DNA of 64,000 nucleotides from Vibrio panuliri (GCF_009938205.1 NZ_AP019655.1:1302001-1366000), one strand, 5' to 3'; positions 24,070 to 33,665 are shown, numbered from the stretch's first letter. The notes: generated by a model from the letters alone, not told the origin. Translations and numbers: made by a program.

Positions 24070-25749
24070 ATGCACCAACCAGAACAACTGTTCACTCGTT
24101 TCCATGCCGATATCACAGGTATTGAGCTGCCAAGCGCGTTCACTTTTCCATTTTACTATCAGCCTCACCCGCTTTGCATCATTGCCGCAAACGAGTTACA
24201 GCAACATATTGAGAACCAATCAGATTGGCAGCATAACTTTGGTAACGAAAATAACCCAACAGGTACTGGCAAAATGTTTGGCGTATTGTTGGTTCGTTCA
24301 CCACAAGGCGAACTCGGTTACTTGAGTGCATTTTCTGGTAAAATCGCTGAGCAAAACTTGCTGCCAAACTTTGTACCACCGGTATTTGATATGCTGGCAA
24401 AAGAGTGTTTTTTCCGCACAGAACTAGCCGAAATTACGCAACTAAATAATCAAGTAAAACAGCTTTCAGCGAACCCGAGGTTCGCAGAGTTAAACGCCTC
24501 ACTTGCCCAACATCAAAACGACTATCAGCAGCAAGAGCAGCAACAACGCCAAGCGATGATTGATGGACGTGCAGAACGCAAAAAGCTGCGCCAACAAGCG
24601 GAAGAAACTCTGCATGATGAAGCACTAAAAGAAGCGATTGATGCACTGGCCAAACAAAGTGTGGCAGAGAAAAACGTCCTTAAATATCTCAAGCTAGAGT
24701 GGGACGCTAAAATCGCCGAGATCCAAAGTGAGCTCAAGCACCTCAACCACGAGATTGACCTGACCAAACAGCAGCGCAAACATCTCTCCAATGCCCTGCA
24801 AAATAAACTGTTTGAGCAATATCGTTTCCTCAACGCCAATGGTGAACAGAAATCACTCAAAGCCATTTTTGCCGAAACGACAACCCCCACCCCACCAGCG
24901 GGGGCGGGAGAGTGTGCCGCGCCAAAACTGCTTCACTACGCATATAAATATGGTTTTACACCGGTAGCGATGGCTGAATTTTGGTGGGGCGCATCACCGA
25001 AATCAGAAGTTAGACAGCACAAAAAGTTTTACCCTTCATGCCACGGCAAATGTAACCCAATTCTTGGCCACATGCTCCAAGGGCTAAAGGTTGATCCTAA
25101 TCCATTGGAAGAAAACTGGGGCAAAGACAAAGAGCTCACAATCGTCTATCAAGATGACGCCATCGTGGTCGTCAACAAGCCTGCGGGTCTTCTCTCTGTA
25201 CCGGGAAAAACCATTAAAGATTCCGCTTACACTCGAGTTCAAACGCTGTTTCCTGATGTTGAAGGTCCTTTTGTACTCCACCGTCTTGATATGGCAACGT
25301 CCGGTTTATTAGTGTTTGCACTAACCCGCAGAGCCAACAAAAGCTTGCAAAAACAATTTATTACACGTGGCGTAGAGAAGCGCTACCTCGCCATGGTTGA
25401 AGGTGTGGTGGAACAGAGCCGCGGTGACATTGATTTACCTATGCGCGGCGATCCCGATGATCGTCCTCGCCAGCTCGTTTGCTTTGAACATGGTAAACCT
25501 GCAACCACCCACTGGGAGCTGGTCGAAGTCACCAATGGGCGTAGCAAACTCTTGATGTATCCCAAGACTGGACGTACCCATCAACTGCGTGTTCACTGCG
25601 CTCACTATCAAGGGCTAAATATGCCGATGGTGGGTGATGGTTTATACGGTGAAAAAGACTCCCGTTTACACCTACATGCAGAACAGCTTTCGTTTGAGCA
25701 CCCATACACAAAACAGCGTATGACGTTTGTCGCAGAGTGCGATTTTTAA
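24070..25749 (+). CDS. RluA-family pseudouridine synthase with long N-terminal coiled-coil extension
   Basis: 559 residues. The catalytic domain occupies about 340-559. It includes IVYQDDAIVVVNKPAGLLSVPG, the catalytic Asp407 in HRLDMATSGLL, and the C-terminal motif KTGRTHQLRVHCAHYQG. RluA enzymes convert specific uridines in 23S rRNA or tRNA to pseudouridine. Unlike E. coli RluA (about 220 residues), it carries an extra N-terminal region. Residues 130-260 are Gln/Glu/Lys-rich and predicted coiled coil, followed by a short PTPPAGAGE linker. Target RNA cannot be told from sequence. Confidence 0.9.
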   Translation: MHQPEQLFTRFHADITGIELPSAFTFPFYYQPHPLCIIAANELQQHIENQSDWQHNFGNENNPTGTGKMFGVLLVRSPQGELGYLSAFSGKIAEQNLLPNFVPPVFDMLAKECFFRTELAEITQLNNQVKQLSANPRFAELNASLAQHQNDYQQQEQQQRQAMIDGRAERKKLRQQAEETLHDEALKEAIDALAKQSVAEKNVLKYLKLEWDAKIAEIQSELKHLNHEIDLTKQQRKHLSNALQNKLFEQYRFLNANGEQKSLKAIFAETTTPTPPAGAGECAAPKLLHYAYKYGFTPVAMAEFWWGASPKSEVRQHKKFYPSCHGKCNPILGHMLQGLKVDPNPLEENWGKDKELTIVYQDDAIVVVNKPAGLLSVPGKTIKDSAYTRVQTLFPDVEGPFVLHRLDMATSGLLVFALTRRANKSLQKQFITRGVEKRYLAMVEGVVEQSRGDIDLPMRGDPDDRPRQLVCFEHGKPATTHWELVEVTNGRSKLLMYPKTGRTHQLRVHCAHYQGLNMPMVGDGLYGEKDSRLHLHAEQLSFEHPYTKQRMTFVAECDF

Positions 25750-25882
25750 CTCGTCAGACTTTTCCTACAATCATAGCTGAAATCGCCTGATTTTATTGAA
25801 GAAAAGGTGATTTCACGCTGTTTGTTAAGTTTCATATCCACATATGTTAAACGTATAATGTACGGGCTCTGGAGGAAAGAGA

Positions 25883-28018
25883 ATGAGTCACGCTGCATTA
25901 AAACAAATTCAAGCTATGATGTCCCAACTACCTTTAACTCAAGGTGTTGAGGGCGTTGAGCAAACCATAAAAAAAATCAATCAAGTTTGCCAACAGCACC
26001 AGTATGATCTGCCAACGTTATACCATCTCATTCTTGAGGGCGTAAAAGGAAACCGCAACGACAATCGTCGCCATTCCATTATCGTCTTTGAAGAAGCCTT
26101 GACACTTTGCAGTGATGAGGACATGACGCAACGTTTGCAAATCAAAACCTTATTGGGCTCAATTTACGCAGACTACGAAGATTTTCATAAAGCGTATGAG
26201 TTATATCGTGACGTACTGGAGAACGCCTACCGTCTTGATGCGAACTACCTGTCGCTAGCGTACACCAATATTAGCGATTTTTATCTGTGTCTAGCGCAAT
26301 ATCAACAGGCCTATCAAATTGCCTCTTATGGCGCCCAACAAGGTGAGAGAATTGGTCACCACTCTAATCAAGCCATTTGCTTACTCAATATGGGGTACGC
26401 ACTTGGCTACCAAAAAGGGATGCATGAGCAAGCGATTTTACACTGTAAACAAGCCTTAGAAATCGGTGCGAATAACAATGCCCTGCGTTGCGAAGCCATC
26501 GCTCATGGCTATATTGCCCAGATAATGGCCCGTCATCATCAAAGTTACACTACAGATGAAATTCACCACCATTTTGCTCAAGCAGATAAGCTGTTTACTC
26601 ACCTATATGATGTGCATAACCAAACTGAGTGCCAAGTTCACCAAATCGCTTATATGACTGAGGTTGGCGAGCATAAAGCAGCGTTGCCGTTAGCGCTAAA
26701 CTTATACCAAACGATCCGCGCTGAGGAGAATTATGGCTTTTTCGCTCTGCTGTGTGATTGCTTATGCCAGTTACTCGCATCTCATGATGATGTCCAGTTA
26801 TTAAGTGACGTTCAAGCTCGCTATATTCAAGCCGCACGCAAGCAAATAGATAAGCTGCAAAACAAAGAGTTTGATAGCTTGCTCAATCAAATCGAGAAGG
26901 TCACACAAGATCACGAACGGTTGGTATTGGATAAAATGCAGCAACACATTGGCGCGGTCACCGAGGTTGGACAATCTATCGCAACATCAGAGGATATCGC
27001 CAACACCTTACCGCTGATCTACGAGAAAATCTGTTCGATTTTTCCAACCAACGAGTTTGGTATTGCTCTTTATCATGAAGAGCAAGATACGCTTGAATAT
27101 TGCTACTTCTATGATCGCAATGGCCCAGTTGAAAACTCAATCGTCAACTGCAAGACTCAATATTCCGTTGGCAGTTACGTGGTCAAAAACCGTCGTACGG
27201 TTCATCTCAACCGAATCAATGATGAAGTGCTCAGCGTCTTTGTCCCTCAAGACGAACGCTTTAAAGAGTGCGCACATTTTCGTAATGACACGCCAGTGGA
27301 GTCACTTATCCTCACACCTATTGTCATGCAAAACAAGGTTTTAGGAGTCCTTTCAATTCAGCACTCACTAGCCGATCAGTACTTACAATATCACTGTAAT
27401 CTGTTCGAGCAATTAGCGAGTTTTATTGCCGTTGCACTCGAGAACCATATCCAGCGCAATCGACTCGCAGACGCCTATCAAAAGCTTGAATTGATATCAA
27501 AAACTGACCCACTCACAGGGCTCTATAACCGCTACCAACTGGATGATATTGCACCGCAATTAGTGACCAAGGCTATCAAGACCAATACTCACCTTGCTGC
27601 TGCCGTAATCGACGTTGATTACTACAAAGGCTACAACGATTACCACGGGCACCATCAGGGGGATGTCGCCCTTGAACTCATTGCTGGAGAAATGAAACGA
27701 GTCTTTAGTCGAGAGAGTGACTATCTTTTCCGCTATGGTGGCGATGAGTTTTTATTACTCAGTTGCGATTCTTCAAGCAATGAACTGGCTGAAAGGCTAA
27801 GCAACTTGCAACAAGCTATTGCCAACCTAGCGCTTGCCAACCCCTTATCACAGTGCAGTGAGGCGATTACTCTCTCGATTGGTGCGGCGGACCTGTCCAA
27901 TATCGAGTATGTCGACAGCGGTTTCGCCACCCTGTTTAACTTGGCAGACCAAGAGCTGTATAAAGTGAAAAAAGCGGGGCGCAATAGAATCAGTATGACC
28001 TCACATCAATTTGCTTAA
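25883..28018 (+). CDS. Soluble TPR-GAF diguanylate cyclase
   Basis: 711-residue cytoplasmic cyclic-di-GMP synthase. Residues 1-340 form a helical TPR-like repeat region (for example DANYLSLAYTNISDFYLCLAQYQQAYQIASYGAQQGE). A GAF-like sensor spans about 345-525 (NTLPLIYEKICSIFPTNEFGIALYHEEQ...ESLILTPIVMQNKVLGVLSIQ). A GGDEF domain runs from about 535 to 705. The active-site motif is intact (RYGGDEF, 617-623) and the inhibitory I-site RESD is at 610-613, five residues upstream. It should therefore be active and product-inhibited. No membrane helices. GGAGGAAAG precedes the ATG. The signal sensed is unknown. Confidence 0.93.
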   Translation: MSHAALKQIQAMMSQLPLTQGVEGVEQTIKKINQVCQQHQYDLPTLYHLILEGVKGNRNDNRRHSIIVFEEALTLCSDEDMTQRLQIKTLLGSIYADYEDFHKAYELYRDVLENAYRLDANYLSLAYTNISDFYLCLAQYQQAYQIASYGAQQGERIGHHSNQAICLLNMGYALGYQKGMHEQAILHCKQALEIGANNNALRCEAIAHGYIAQIMARHHQSYTTDEIHHHFAQADKLFTHLYDVHNQTECQVHQIAYMTEVGEHKAALPLALNLYQTIRAEENYGFFALLCDCLCQLLASHDDVQLLSDVQARYIQAARKQIDKLQNKEFDSLLNQIEKVTQDHERLVLDKMQQHIGAVTEVGQSIATSEDIANTLPLIYEKICSIFPTNEFGIALYHEEQDTLEYCYFYDRNGPVENSIVNCKTQYSVGSYVVKNRRTVHLNRINDEVLSVFVPQDERFKECAHFRNDTPVESLILTPIVMQNKVLGVLSIQHSLADQYLQYHCNLFEQLASFIAVALENHIQRNRLADAYQKLELISKTDPLTGLYNRYQLDDIAPQLVTKAIKTNTHLAAAVIDVDYYKGYNDYHGHHQGDVALELIAGEMKRVFSRESDYLFRYGGDEFLLLSCDSSSNELAERLSNLQQAIANLALANPLSQCSEAITLSIGAADLSNIEYVDSGFATLFNLADQELYKVKKAGRNRISMTSHQFA

Positions 28019-28049
28019 AGCGTCGCTTATTCGCGCTTAAATCAACATC

Positions 28050-28075
28050 GGTGCTAGCTACATTTAGCTAGCACC
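28050..28075. terminator. Bidirectional hairpin between convergent cyclase and acetyltransferase genes
   Basis: Perfect 11-bp stem GGTGCTAGCTA / TAGCTAGCACC with CATT loop, between two convergent stops. Lacks a strong T run on either side. Confidence 0.5.
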
Positions 28076-28080
28076 TCAAA

Positions 28081-28641
28081 CTACTTTTGCTCTATCGCTC
28101 GAATAACACGGCACGGATTCCCCGCTGCCACCACATTATCTGGAATATCTCGGGTCACAACGCTACCTGCCCCAATCACACTGTTGTGACCAATAGTTAC
28201 GCCTGGACAAACAATCACACCGCCCCCCAACCATACATTGTCACCAATGGTTATCGGTTTTCCAAACTCGACTCCCTCTTCAACCCGTCCTTTGACGTCG
28301 AGAGGGTGTCCTGCAGTATAAAGCTGTACATTGGGCGCAAATAAGACGTTGTCACCAATCTTCACCTCAGCAATATCAAGTACCACGCAATTAAAGTTAG
28401 CGTAAAAGTTCTTGCCTGTTTTGATATTAGTGCCGTAATCACAACGAAAAGGCGGCTCAAGAAAAGCATCCTCCCCATTGGGCAGCAAGTTTTGGATTGC
28501 TTCTCGCCATTGTTCAGAGTCTGGGATGCTACTGTTGAGTTGCTGCAACACTTTACGGCAGGCAATACGAGCATTATACAGCTCCTCATCCCAAGGATTA
28601 TATGGCTCACCTGCTAACATTTTATCGCGCTCTGTTTTCAT
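28081..28641 (-). CDS. maa: Maltose/galactoside O-acetyltransferase family protein
   Basis: 186-residue hexapeptide-repeat acetyltransferase of the Maa/LacA group, which moves acetyl from acetyl-CoA to sugars. The N-terminal Maa domain reads MKTERDKMLAGEPYNPWDEEL, then the left-handed beta-helix with hexapeptide repeats (IGDNVLFAPNVQLYTAGHPLD, IGDNVWLGGGVIVCPGVTIGHNSVIGAGSVVTRDIP). The catalytic His lies in YTAGHPLD. The ATG at 28641 matches the family N-terminus; an earlier in-frame start at 28659 would add six residues. The symbol is by family resemblance; the substrate may be another sugar. Confidence 0.85.
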   Translation of the reverse strand: MKTERDKMLAGEPYNPWDEELYNARIACRKVLQQLNSSIPDSEQWREAIQNLLPNGEDAFLEPPFRCDYGTNIKTGKNFYANFNCVVLDIAEVKIGDNVLFAPNVQLYTAGHPLDVKGRVEEGVEFGKPITIGDNVWLGGGVIVCPGVTIGHNSVIGAGSVVTRDIPDNVVAAGNPCRVIRAIEQK

Positions 28642-28826
28642 TCTTATCTCGTTGGTCATTGACGCTAAAAGGGTATTGATATTGACACTGTATTATCTCG
28701 CCGTGCATTGAGTTTGGTCATTCCACGCAGAATCAGCAACATAATGGCGGCAATTAATAACCTTATTAATAAAGTGGACATTTTGCTTGTCGGGACTAAC
28801 ACTTAATACAAACAAAGGAGGTAGGT

Positions 28827-29759
28827 ATGCATGAATTTAAAAATATTCTGTTCGTCAGCCAAGGTCTGCCTGAAACGGGTGATTCTTTACAACAAGCGAT
28901 GACACTCGCTCAACGTAATAACGCTTCACTGAAAGGGCTCATTGTCTGCCCCAAACTACCGGCAAATATGAGTCAATATCAGGATACCTATCAACAATCT
29001 CTGATCAACAACCTGAACCAGCAAATCAATCAAATCGGTCAATCGAGCGATCTCACGCAGACATCGCCCCTCACCGTTGATATTTCAAGTGGTGATAAGC
29101 CTATTGTTGATGTCATTCAGTACGTTGAGCAGCACAACCGAGATTTGCTGATCAAAAACGCCGAGCCTCTTGGTGAGGGGTCTGAAGGATTTAAAGCGCT
29201 GGATATGAAATTGCTGCGTAAATGTCCTTGCCCTGTTTGGTTAAATCGCACCACAACCATACCTCATCAACATAAATGTGTTGCCGTTGCCATCGATCCT
29301 ATCATTACCTGTGATGAAGAAGAGCAATTGGCTCTGCGGCTGCTAACATTGGCGAGAAATATCGCCGACAGCTGCAACAGCCGATTACATATCATCTCTT
29401 GCTGGGAGTACAAGTTAGAGAGCTATTTAAGGCACAATCCTTGGATCCAGGTTGATGATCAACAGCTCAACGCCGATATTGCCGCGTTACGTGACCATCA
29501 CCGTCAACAGCTGGATCGCCTAGTGGCTGATTCAGGGATCGCAGGTGAAATGATTGTCCATCATATCAATGGACGAGCCGATGACGAAATTCCTCGATGC
29601 GCCACGACACTGGCGATTGATATCTTGGTCATGGGGACGATTGCCCGGACGGGCATTGAAGGTTTAGTGATGGGCAATACCGCCGAGAACATTTTGCAAT
29701 CGCTCAGCTGTTCGTTAGTCGCATTAAAACCGACAGGGTTTGTTTCACCTATTCGTTAA
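28827..29759 (+). CDS. Tandem-domain universal stress protein (UspE-like)
   Basis: 310 residues with two Usp domains: 1-150 and 155-305. The second carries the ATP-binding pattern MGTIARTGIEGLVMGNTAENIL. The first is degenerate at that position (LLIKNAEPLGEGSEGFKALDMKLLRKCPCPVWL), as in E. coli UspE. Usp proteins protect against stress and affect motility and adhesion. A near-perfect Shine-Dalgarno (AAAGGAGGT) lies 5 bases before the ATG, suggesting strong translation. Stands alone. Confidence 0.9.
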   Translation: MHEFKNILFVSQGLPETGDSLQQAMTLAQRNNASLKGLIVCPKLPANMSQYQDTYQQSLINNLNQQINQIGQSSDLTQTSPLTVDISSGDKPIVDVIQYVEQHNRDLLIKNAEPLGEGSEGFKALDMKLLRKCPCPVWLNRTTTIPHQHKCVAVAIDPIITCDEEEQLALRLLTLARNIADSCNSRLHIISCWEYKLESYLRHNPWIQVDDQQLNADIAALRDHHRQQLDRLVADSGIAGEMIVHHINGRADDEIPRCATTLAIDILVMGTIARTGIEGLVMGNTAENILQSLSCSLVALKPTGFVSPIR

Positions 29760-29969
29760 GTGGTTTTCTCGGTTAAAGTGGAATTTTCCTACAACTAAAT
29801 GGCTGAATATTTGGAAAAATCCGGCTTGGCTAACTCACGGTTCGAAAACTAAAACCGTTAAAATAGCGACAAATAAACTGGACAAAATAGTCTAGCGCTT
29901 CACTAATCCAACTCAGTTGATAAAACACGTTTGGCTAACGTAAAGAGTGTATGGAGAAAGATATCGTTA

Positions 29970-30125
29970 ATGAAAGCAAGTTTTAAGTGTTTCAAATGCA
30001 TGGAACGCCATTCTTGTCAGATCTATCTAAAGGAACTAAAGAACATCCAAGTGATCGATCAATCGGAGTTAGATCACTTGTTGGGAAAAACGAACAACGT
30101 TATGGCTACTGTAAAATCGGAGTAG
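29970..30125 (+). CDS. Possible small Cys-rich protein (51 residues)
   Basis: A 51-residue open frame with a CFKCMERHSC cluster (four cysteine/histidine ligands), then a charged helical region (KELKNIQVIDQSELDHLL). It is not recognised. Support comes from context: its stop lies 20 bases before a strong intrinsic terminator that has no other upstream gene within about 390 bases. GGAGAAAG lies upstream, but 9 or more bases from the ATG. An in-frame TTG at 29931 is an alternative start. A competing frame (29987-30262) runs through the terminator and is less likely. Base composition resembles its neighbours. Confidence 0.45.
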   Translation: MKASFKCFKCMERHSCQIYLKELKNIQVIDQSELDHLLGKTNNVMATVKSE

Positions 30126-30145
30126 TTCTTTGTACCACGCTGTTT

Positions 30146-30172
30146 AAAGAGCCGTTCTGGCTCTTTTTTCTT
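30146..30172 (+). terminator. Intrinsic terminator before U32 gene
   Basis: Perfect 8-bp stem AAAGAGCC / GGCTCTTT with GTTCT loop and a continuous T run. It ends a transcript arising in the 29.76-30.13 kb gap, supporting a small gene or RNA there. Confidence 0.9.
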
Positions 30173-30272
30173 TTCATCTGCCTACGACTTGCTATCAAAC
30201 GCAATAAAATTCGCATCCCTGCGATGAAAAACGTAAAATGCGCGCCTATTTTTGCTGAGTAAGAGATAAGAC

Positions 30273-32264
30273 GTGACACGCGATCAATTTGAGTTATTAG
30301 CACCAGGCGGAGATTTAGACTCGATAAAAGCCGCTATCGCAGCAGGGGCTGATGCCATTTACTGTGGTTTGGATCGATTTAACGCCCGTAACCGTGCCAC
30401 CAACCTGACGTTAGATAACTTAAATGGTGTTCTATCGCTTGCTCATCAGCATAACTGTAAGATTTTTCTAACTCTAAATGTATTGATTCTTGAGAGTGAA
30501 ATCCCTGCCATTATCAGACTATTAAGCCAATTAAGTACCACCAGCATTGATGGCGTAATCGTACAAGACCTCGGCTTGGCTTATATTCTTAAACACCATT
30601 TCCCTCATTTAGATGTTCACGCATCCACTCAGCTTAATACCCATAATGAGGGGCAAATTCAGTTCTTAAATCAACTGACCGCAAGTCGAGTCAACCTCTC
30701 CCGCGAGCTGAACATCAATGAAATAAAGCATCTAGCACACTTTGGTCAGCAGCATAACGTGCAGATGGAAGTGTTCGTCCATGGCTCTTACTGCATTGGT
30801 TTTTCGGGTATCTGCTACATTAGTTCCGCACGCAATGGCGCATCGGGTAACCGAGGGCGTTGCAGTCAACCGTGCCGAGAGCAATACGAGACGACCAAAA
30901 CGGGGAACCAGTACCCGCTCAATATGAAAGACAACTCCGCATTTGGCGATTTACAAGCGCTTGCGGATGCTGGGGTCTATTCACTAAAAGTTGAAGGGCG
31001 CATTAAAAAATCCCATTACGTTTACACTGTGGTGGATAACTGGCGTAAGCAAATTGATCGCTTGTGTGATGGTGAAGAGTTATCTCAAGATACCACTGAG
31101 CTCTACACAGTATTTAACCGTGATTTCTCTAATGCTTTCTTGCAGGGCGATTATGGTAAGTCGATGTATATCGACAACCCACGAGACCATGCTGTCAAAC
31201 ACTTCTCTACCATCTATCAATGTCAGAGCGTTGAAGATGTACAACAAATCAAGAAGAAACTCTACGACGACAAGACTGCGATTATTGAAAATGTTGCGCA
31301 GAAAACACAAGCCTTTGATATCAGTGGCACACAGGACAAAAGCAGTAGTTTAAAAGGGGCGATAGATGTACCGCACCTTGCCCCGCTTCCTCAGTCACCT
31401 GAACGTGAAGGTGTTGCAAAACTCGCCGTTCTTGTCTCTTCAACCGATGATTGCGAGCTTGCAGTGCAAGAGCATTTTGACGTCTACTTCCAAATGCCAA
31501 TGGGGCTGGCTGATCAATGGCAAAGCCTTGTTGTGCTGTTTACTCAATATCCTAATCTCAAGCCTTGGTTCCCTGCGATTTTAATCGATGCTGACTTTCA
31601 AGCAGCACGCGAGTTCTTAGAACAGATCAAGCCTAAGTGCTTGATTACCAATAACTCAGGGGTCGGTTTTATTGCTAAGCAACTCGGACTAAACTGGATT
31701 GCGGGGCCACAGATGAACACGACCAACTCTTACGCCTTCAAATGTCTGCAGGAAGAGTTTGCTGCCAGCGGCGCATTTATCTCTAATGAGTTAAATATGA
31801 AGCAGATGCGTCATATCAAACGCCCTCACGGCATGCGCAGCTTTTATAGTGTTTACCATCCGAATACCTTGTTAACCAGTCGTCAATGTTTGTTCCAGCA
31901 AACAGAAGGCTGTAAAAAAATCAAAGTCAACAAAGGCTGCTTGAAACGCTGCAACAAACGTACTTCAATCATCAATCTAAAAGACAACCCATATGTCATT
32001 CAAAAACAGCGTGGTAGCCACAACTCTATTTACAGCGAACACAATGTGCTGAACACCGATATTCTTAGTGATCTGCCGATGCTATTGACCGATATACTGA
32101 TTGATCTACGAGATATCCAAACAGAAACTCAAGTGTCACTGAGCAAAACTGAAATCATTGCTATGTTTATTGCCCTACTTGAATCACCCAACCCGATGCA
32201 AAAAGCGCAAATTCATCAGATGATTCAACCAACTGCTAACGCCCAATACCAAAAAGGTTTGTAG
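30273..32264 (+). CDS. U32 family protein (peptidase-like, probable Fe-S RNA-modification enzyme)
   Basis: 663 residues. The N-terminal TIM-barrel-like U32 domain begins FELLAPGGDLDSIKAAIAAGADAIYCGLDRFNARNRA. It contains the U32 signature EVFVHGSYCIGFSGICYISSARNGASGNRGRCSQPCREQ near 165-205. Cysteines there (CIGFSGIC, CSQPC) match ligands of the Fe-S cluster found in several U32 proteins that hydroxylate RNA or ubiquinone precursors (RlhA, TrhP, UbiU/V). The second half has another Cys-rich cluster (CLFQQTEGCKKIKVNKGCLKRCNKR, near 545-570). Closest E. coli paralogue cannot be fixed; it is not a simple RlhA match. Protease activity is doubtful for this family. Confidence 0.88.
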   Translation: MTRDQFELLAPGGDLDSIKAAIAAGADAIYCGLDRFNARNRATNLTLDNLNGVLSLAHQHNCKIFLTLNVLILESEIPAIIRLLSQLSTTSIDGVIVQDLGLAYILKHHFPHLDVHASTQLNTHNEGQIQFLNQLTASRVNLSRELNINEIKHLAHFGQQHNVQMEVFVHGSYCIGFSGICYISSARNGASGNRGRCSQPCREQYETTKTGNQYPLNMKDNSAFGDLQALADAGVYSLKVEGRIKKSHYVYTVVDNWRKQIDRLCDGEELSQDTTELYTVFNRDFSNAFLQGDYGKSMYIDNPRDHAVKHFSTIYQCQSVEDVQQIKKKLYDDKTAIIENVAQKTQAFDISGTQDKSSSLKGAIDVPHLAPLPQSPEREGVAKLAVLVSSTDDCELAVQEHFDVYFQMPMGLADQWQSLVVLFTQYPNLKPWFPAILIDADFQAAREFLEQIKPKCLITNNSGVGFIAKQLGLNWIAGPQMNTTNSYAFKCLQEEFAASGAFISNELNMKQMRHIKRPHGMRSFYSVYHPNTLLTSRQCLFQQTEGCKKIKVNKGCLKRCNKRTSIINLKDNPYVIQKQRGSHNSIYSEHNVLNTDILSDLPMLLTDILIDLRDIQTETQVSLSKTEIIAMFIALLESPNPMQKAQIHQMIQPTANAQYQKGL

Positions 32265-32276
32265 CCAGTTTTGTCC

Positions 32277-32301
32277 GCCATCGGTCGGTTTGACCGATGG
32301 C
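32277..32301 (+). other. Hairpin after U32 gene
   Basis: Perfect 10-bp stem GCCATCGGTC / GACCGATGGC with GGTTT loop, 12 bases past the U32 stop. No T run, so it is a terminator-like or mRNA-stabilising hairpin. Confidence 0.5.
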
Positions 32302-32454
32302 AGAACTTGCCCAAGGCTTACCTGCTGATTAACAGAGACAGCGCAAAATATATCCTTGCAGTATCACAAAATCCGTATTTCGTCATATCACCGTAACCCA
32401 TAACTGATTATCTTAGTAACGGGGCAATTGGCCTCATATTATTAAGGATATTTT

Positions 32455-32646
32455 ATGTTGATTTGGTCGATAACCGGTTTGATTATCTTTTTAGCTATCC
32501 AACTTCTCTCTCCATCGAAAACATTGACTACCAAACGCATCCTTTGCGCATGTCTTTCTTGTGCACTTGGACCCCTTATGCTGATTGCCGCTATCGGCGC
32601 TCACGTCAACGCAAACTGCTGGGTAAAACGCTCCGCATCCGCATAA
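32455..32646 (+). CDS. Small hydrophobic membrane protein (63 residues)
   Basis: 63 residues with two predicted membrane helices (IWSITGLIIFLAIQLL and ILCACLSCALGPLMLIAAIGA) separated by a short basic loop (SPSKTLTTKR). Not recognised. AAGGA lies 6 bases before the ATG, good spacing for translation. It lies alone in the gap between the U32 gene and the LysR gene on the opposite strand. A second overlapping frame (32463-32714) lacks a ribosome-binding site and is not called. Confidence 0.55.
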   Translation: MLIWSITGLIIFLAIQLLSPSKTLTTKRILCACLSCALGPLMLIAAIGAHVNANCWVKRSASA

Positions 32647-32716
32647 CAATTCTTAGCCCCAATGACCTGCCGGTCTTTGATATCTGTGGTGGGTCATTGA
32701 GTGTTGAACACTAAGA

Positions 32717-33643
32717 TTAGGCGACACCTGATTTTTCTAGTCGCACGCGATTGGCAATGTCTATTAAGATACTGCGCAGCCAAACATTCGCGGGATCATT
32801 GGTTAGGTTCTTATGCCAAATCAGATAGTTTTGCACTTTCTTGTATTCAAACGGCGGCTTAAACACCTTAAGATTCAACTTATCTTTGAACTGCATTGCC
32901 ATAGACACAGGCACTGTTGCGATGCAATCCATCTGACTGGTAATCATCAAATTACTAAACAAAGAGCGGCTGTGAAACGCGATCTTACGTTTAGACAAAT
33001 CAATTTTGGTGAACTGCTCTAAGCTGTATAGATCATTACGCTTACGCTCTAACACCGCGTGTTCTTCACTTAAGAATTGCTCTAAAGACAAAGTATCTTG
33101 CGTCAGCCTCGGGTGACCTTGTCGACAAATCACCACAAACTCCGTTTCCAGCAATAACTGGCTAGCAATACTCGGTTTAGAAGGCGGCACAATATCTATC
33201 ATGACGTCATACTGCTGTTGAACTAGCATGTCGTAAAGATGGCTATCATCATCCGGCTGATCGTACACCTCTAAGCTATTACCACCCGCCAGACAGGAGA
33301 ACTTATCGAGTAAGAACCACTGCAAGTGTTCTGGTGCCGTGGTGATAAATCGTCGTGAACTTTGCTTAGGGTCAAAGCGAGAGAAGGATTGGAATACGCT
33401 AATCAATTGATGCACAGAGCCTTGCACTTGGTTGTATAAATCAAGCGCATAACTGGTTGGCACCACACCTCGACCTTTGCGAATAAACAGCTCTTGTCCT
33501 ACGTCCTGCTTTAGGCGTCCCAACATGGTACTGATCGTCGATTGGTTCGTATCCAAAGATTTAGCCGCTTTACTTAAACTGCCGTGTTCAATCACAGCAA
33601 CTAGCGCCACCAGTAAATTCAAGTTCGCGATATCGTTGTTCAT
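32717..33643 (-). CDS. LysR family regulator divergent from alkyl sulfatase
   Basis: 308-residue LysR-type regulator with N-terminal HTH LNLLVALVAVIEHGSLSKAAKSLDTNQSTISTMLGRLKQDVGQELFIRKGRGVVPT (8-63) and a C-terminal effector domain. It is transcribed divergently from the sulfatase gene across 122 bases, the standard arrangement for a LysR activator and its target. It likely responds to an alkyl sulfate, its alcohol product or sulfur status. That is inference from position only. Confidence 0.9.
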   Translation of the reverse strand: MNNDIANLNLLVALVAVIEHGSLSKAAKSLDTNQSTISTMLGRLKQDVGQELFIRKGRGVVPTSYALDLYNQVQGSVHQLISVFQSFSRFDPKQSSRRFITTAPEHLQWFLLDKFSCLAGGNSLEVYDQPDDDSHLYDMLVQQQYDVMIDIVPPSKPSIASQLLLETEFVVICRQGHPRLTQDTLSLEQFLSEEHAVLERKRNDLYSLEQFTKIDLSKRKIAFHSRSLFSNLMITSQMDCIATVPVSMAMQFKDKLNLKVFKPPFEYKKVQNYLIWHKNLTNDPANVWLRSILIDIANRVRLEKSGVA

Positions 33644-33665
33644 CTCACCTTACCAACCCATCGTA

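Noticed and set aside
29987..30262. 91-codon plus-strand frame overlapping the small Cys-rich frame
   Set aside because: It runs straight through the strong terminator at 30146-30172, so it cannot be translated in full from that transcript.
30273..32264. Direct assignment of the U32 protein as RlhA
   Set aside because: Fold and Cys motif agree with the U32 family, but I could not match the sequence confidently to a specific member, so no gene symbol is given.
32463..32714. 83-codon frame overlapping the small membrane-protein gene
   Set aside because: No Shine-Dalgarno; the other frame has AAGGA at ideal spacing and a coherent two-helix membrane pattern.
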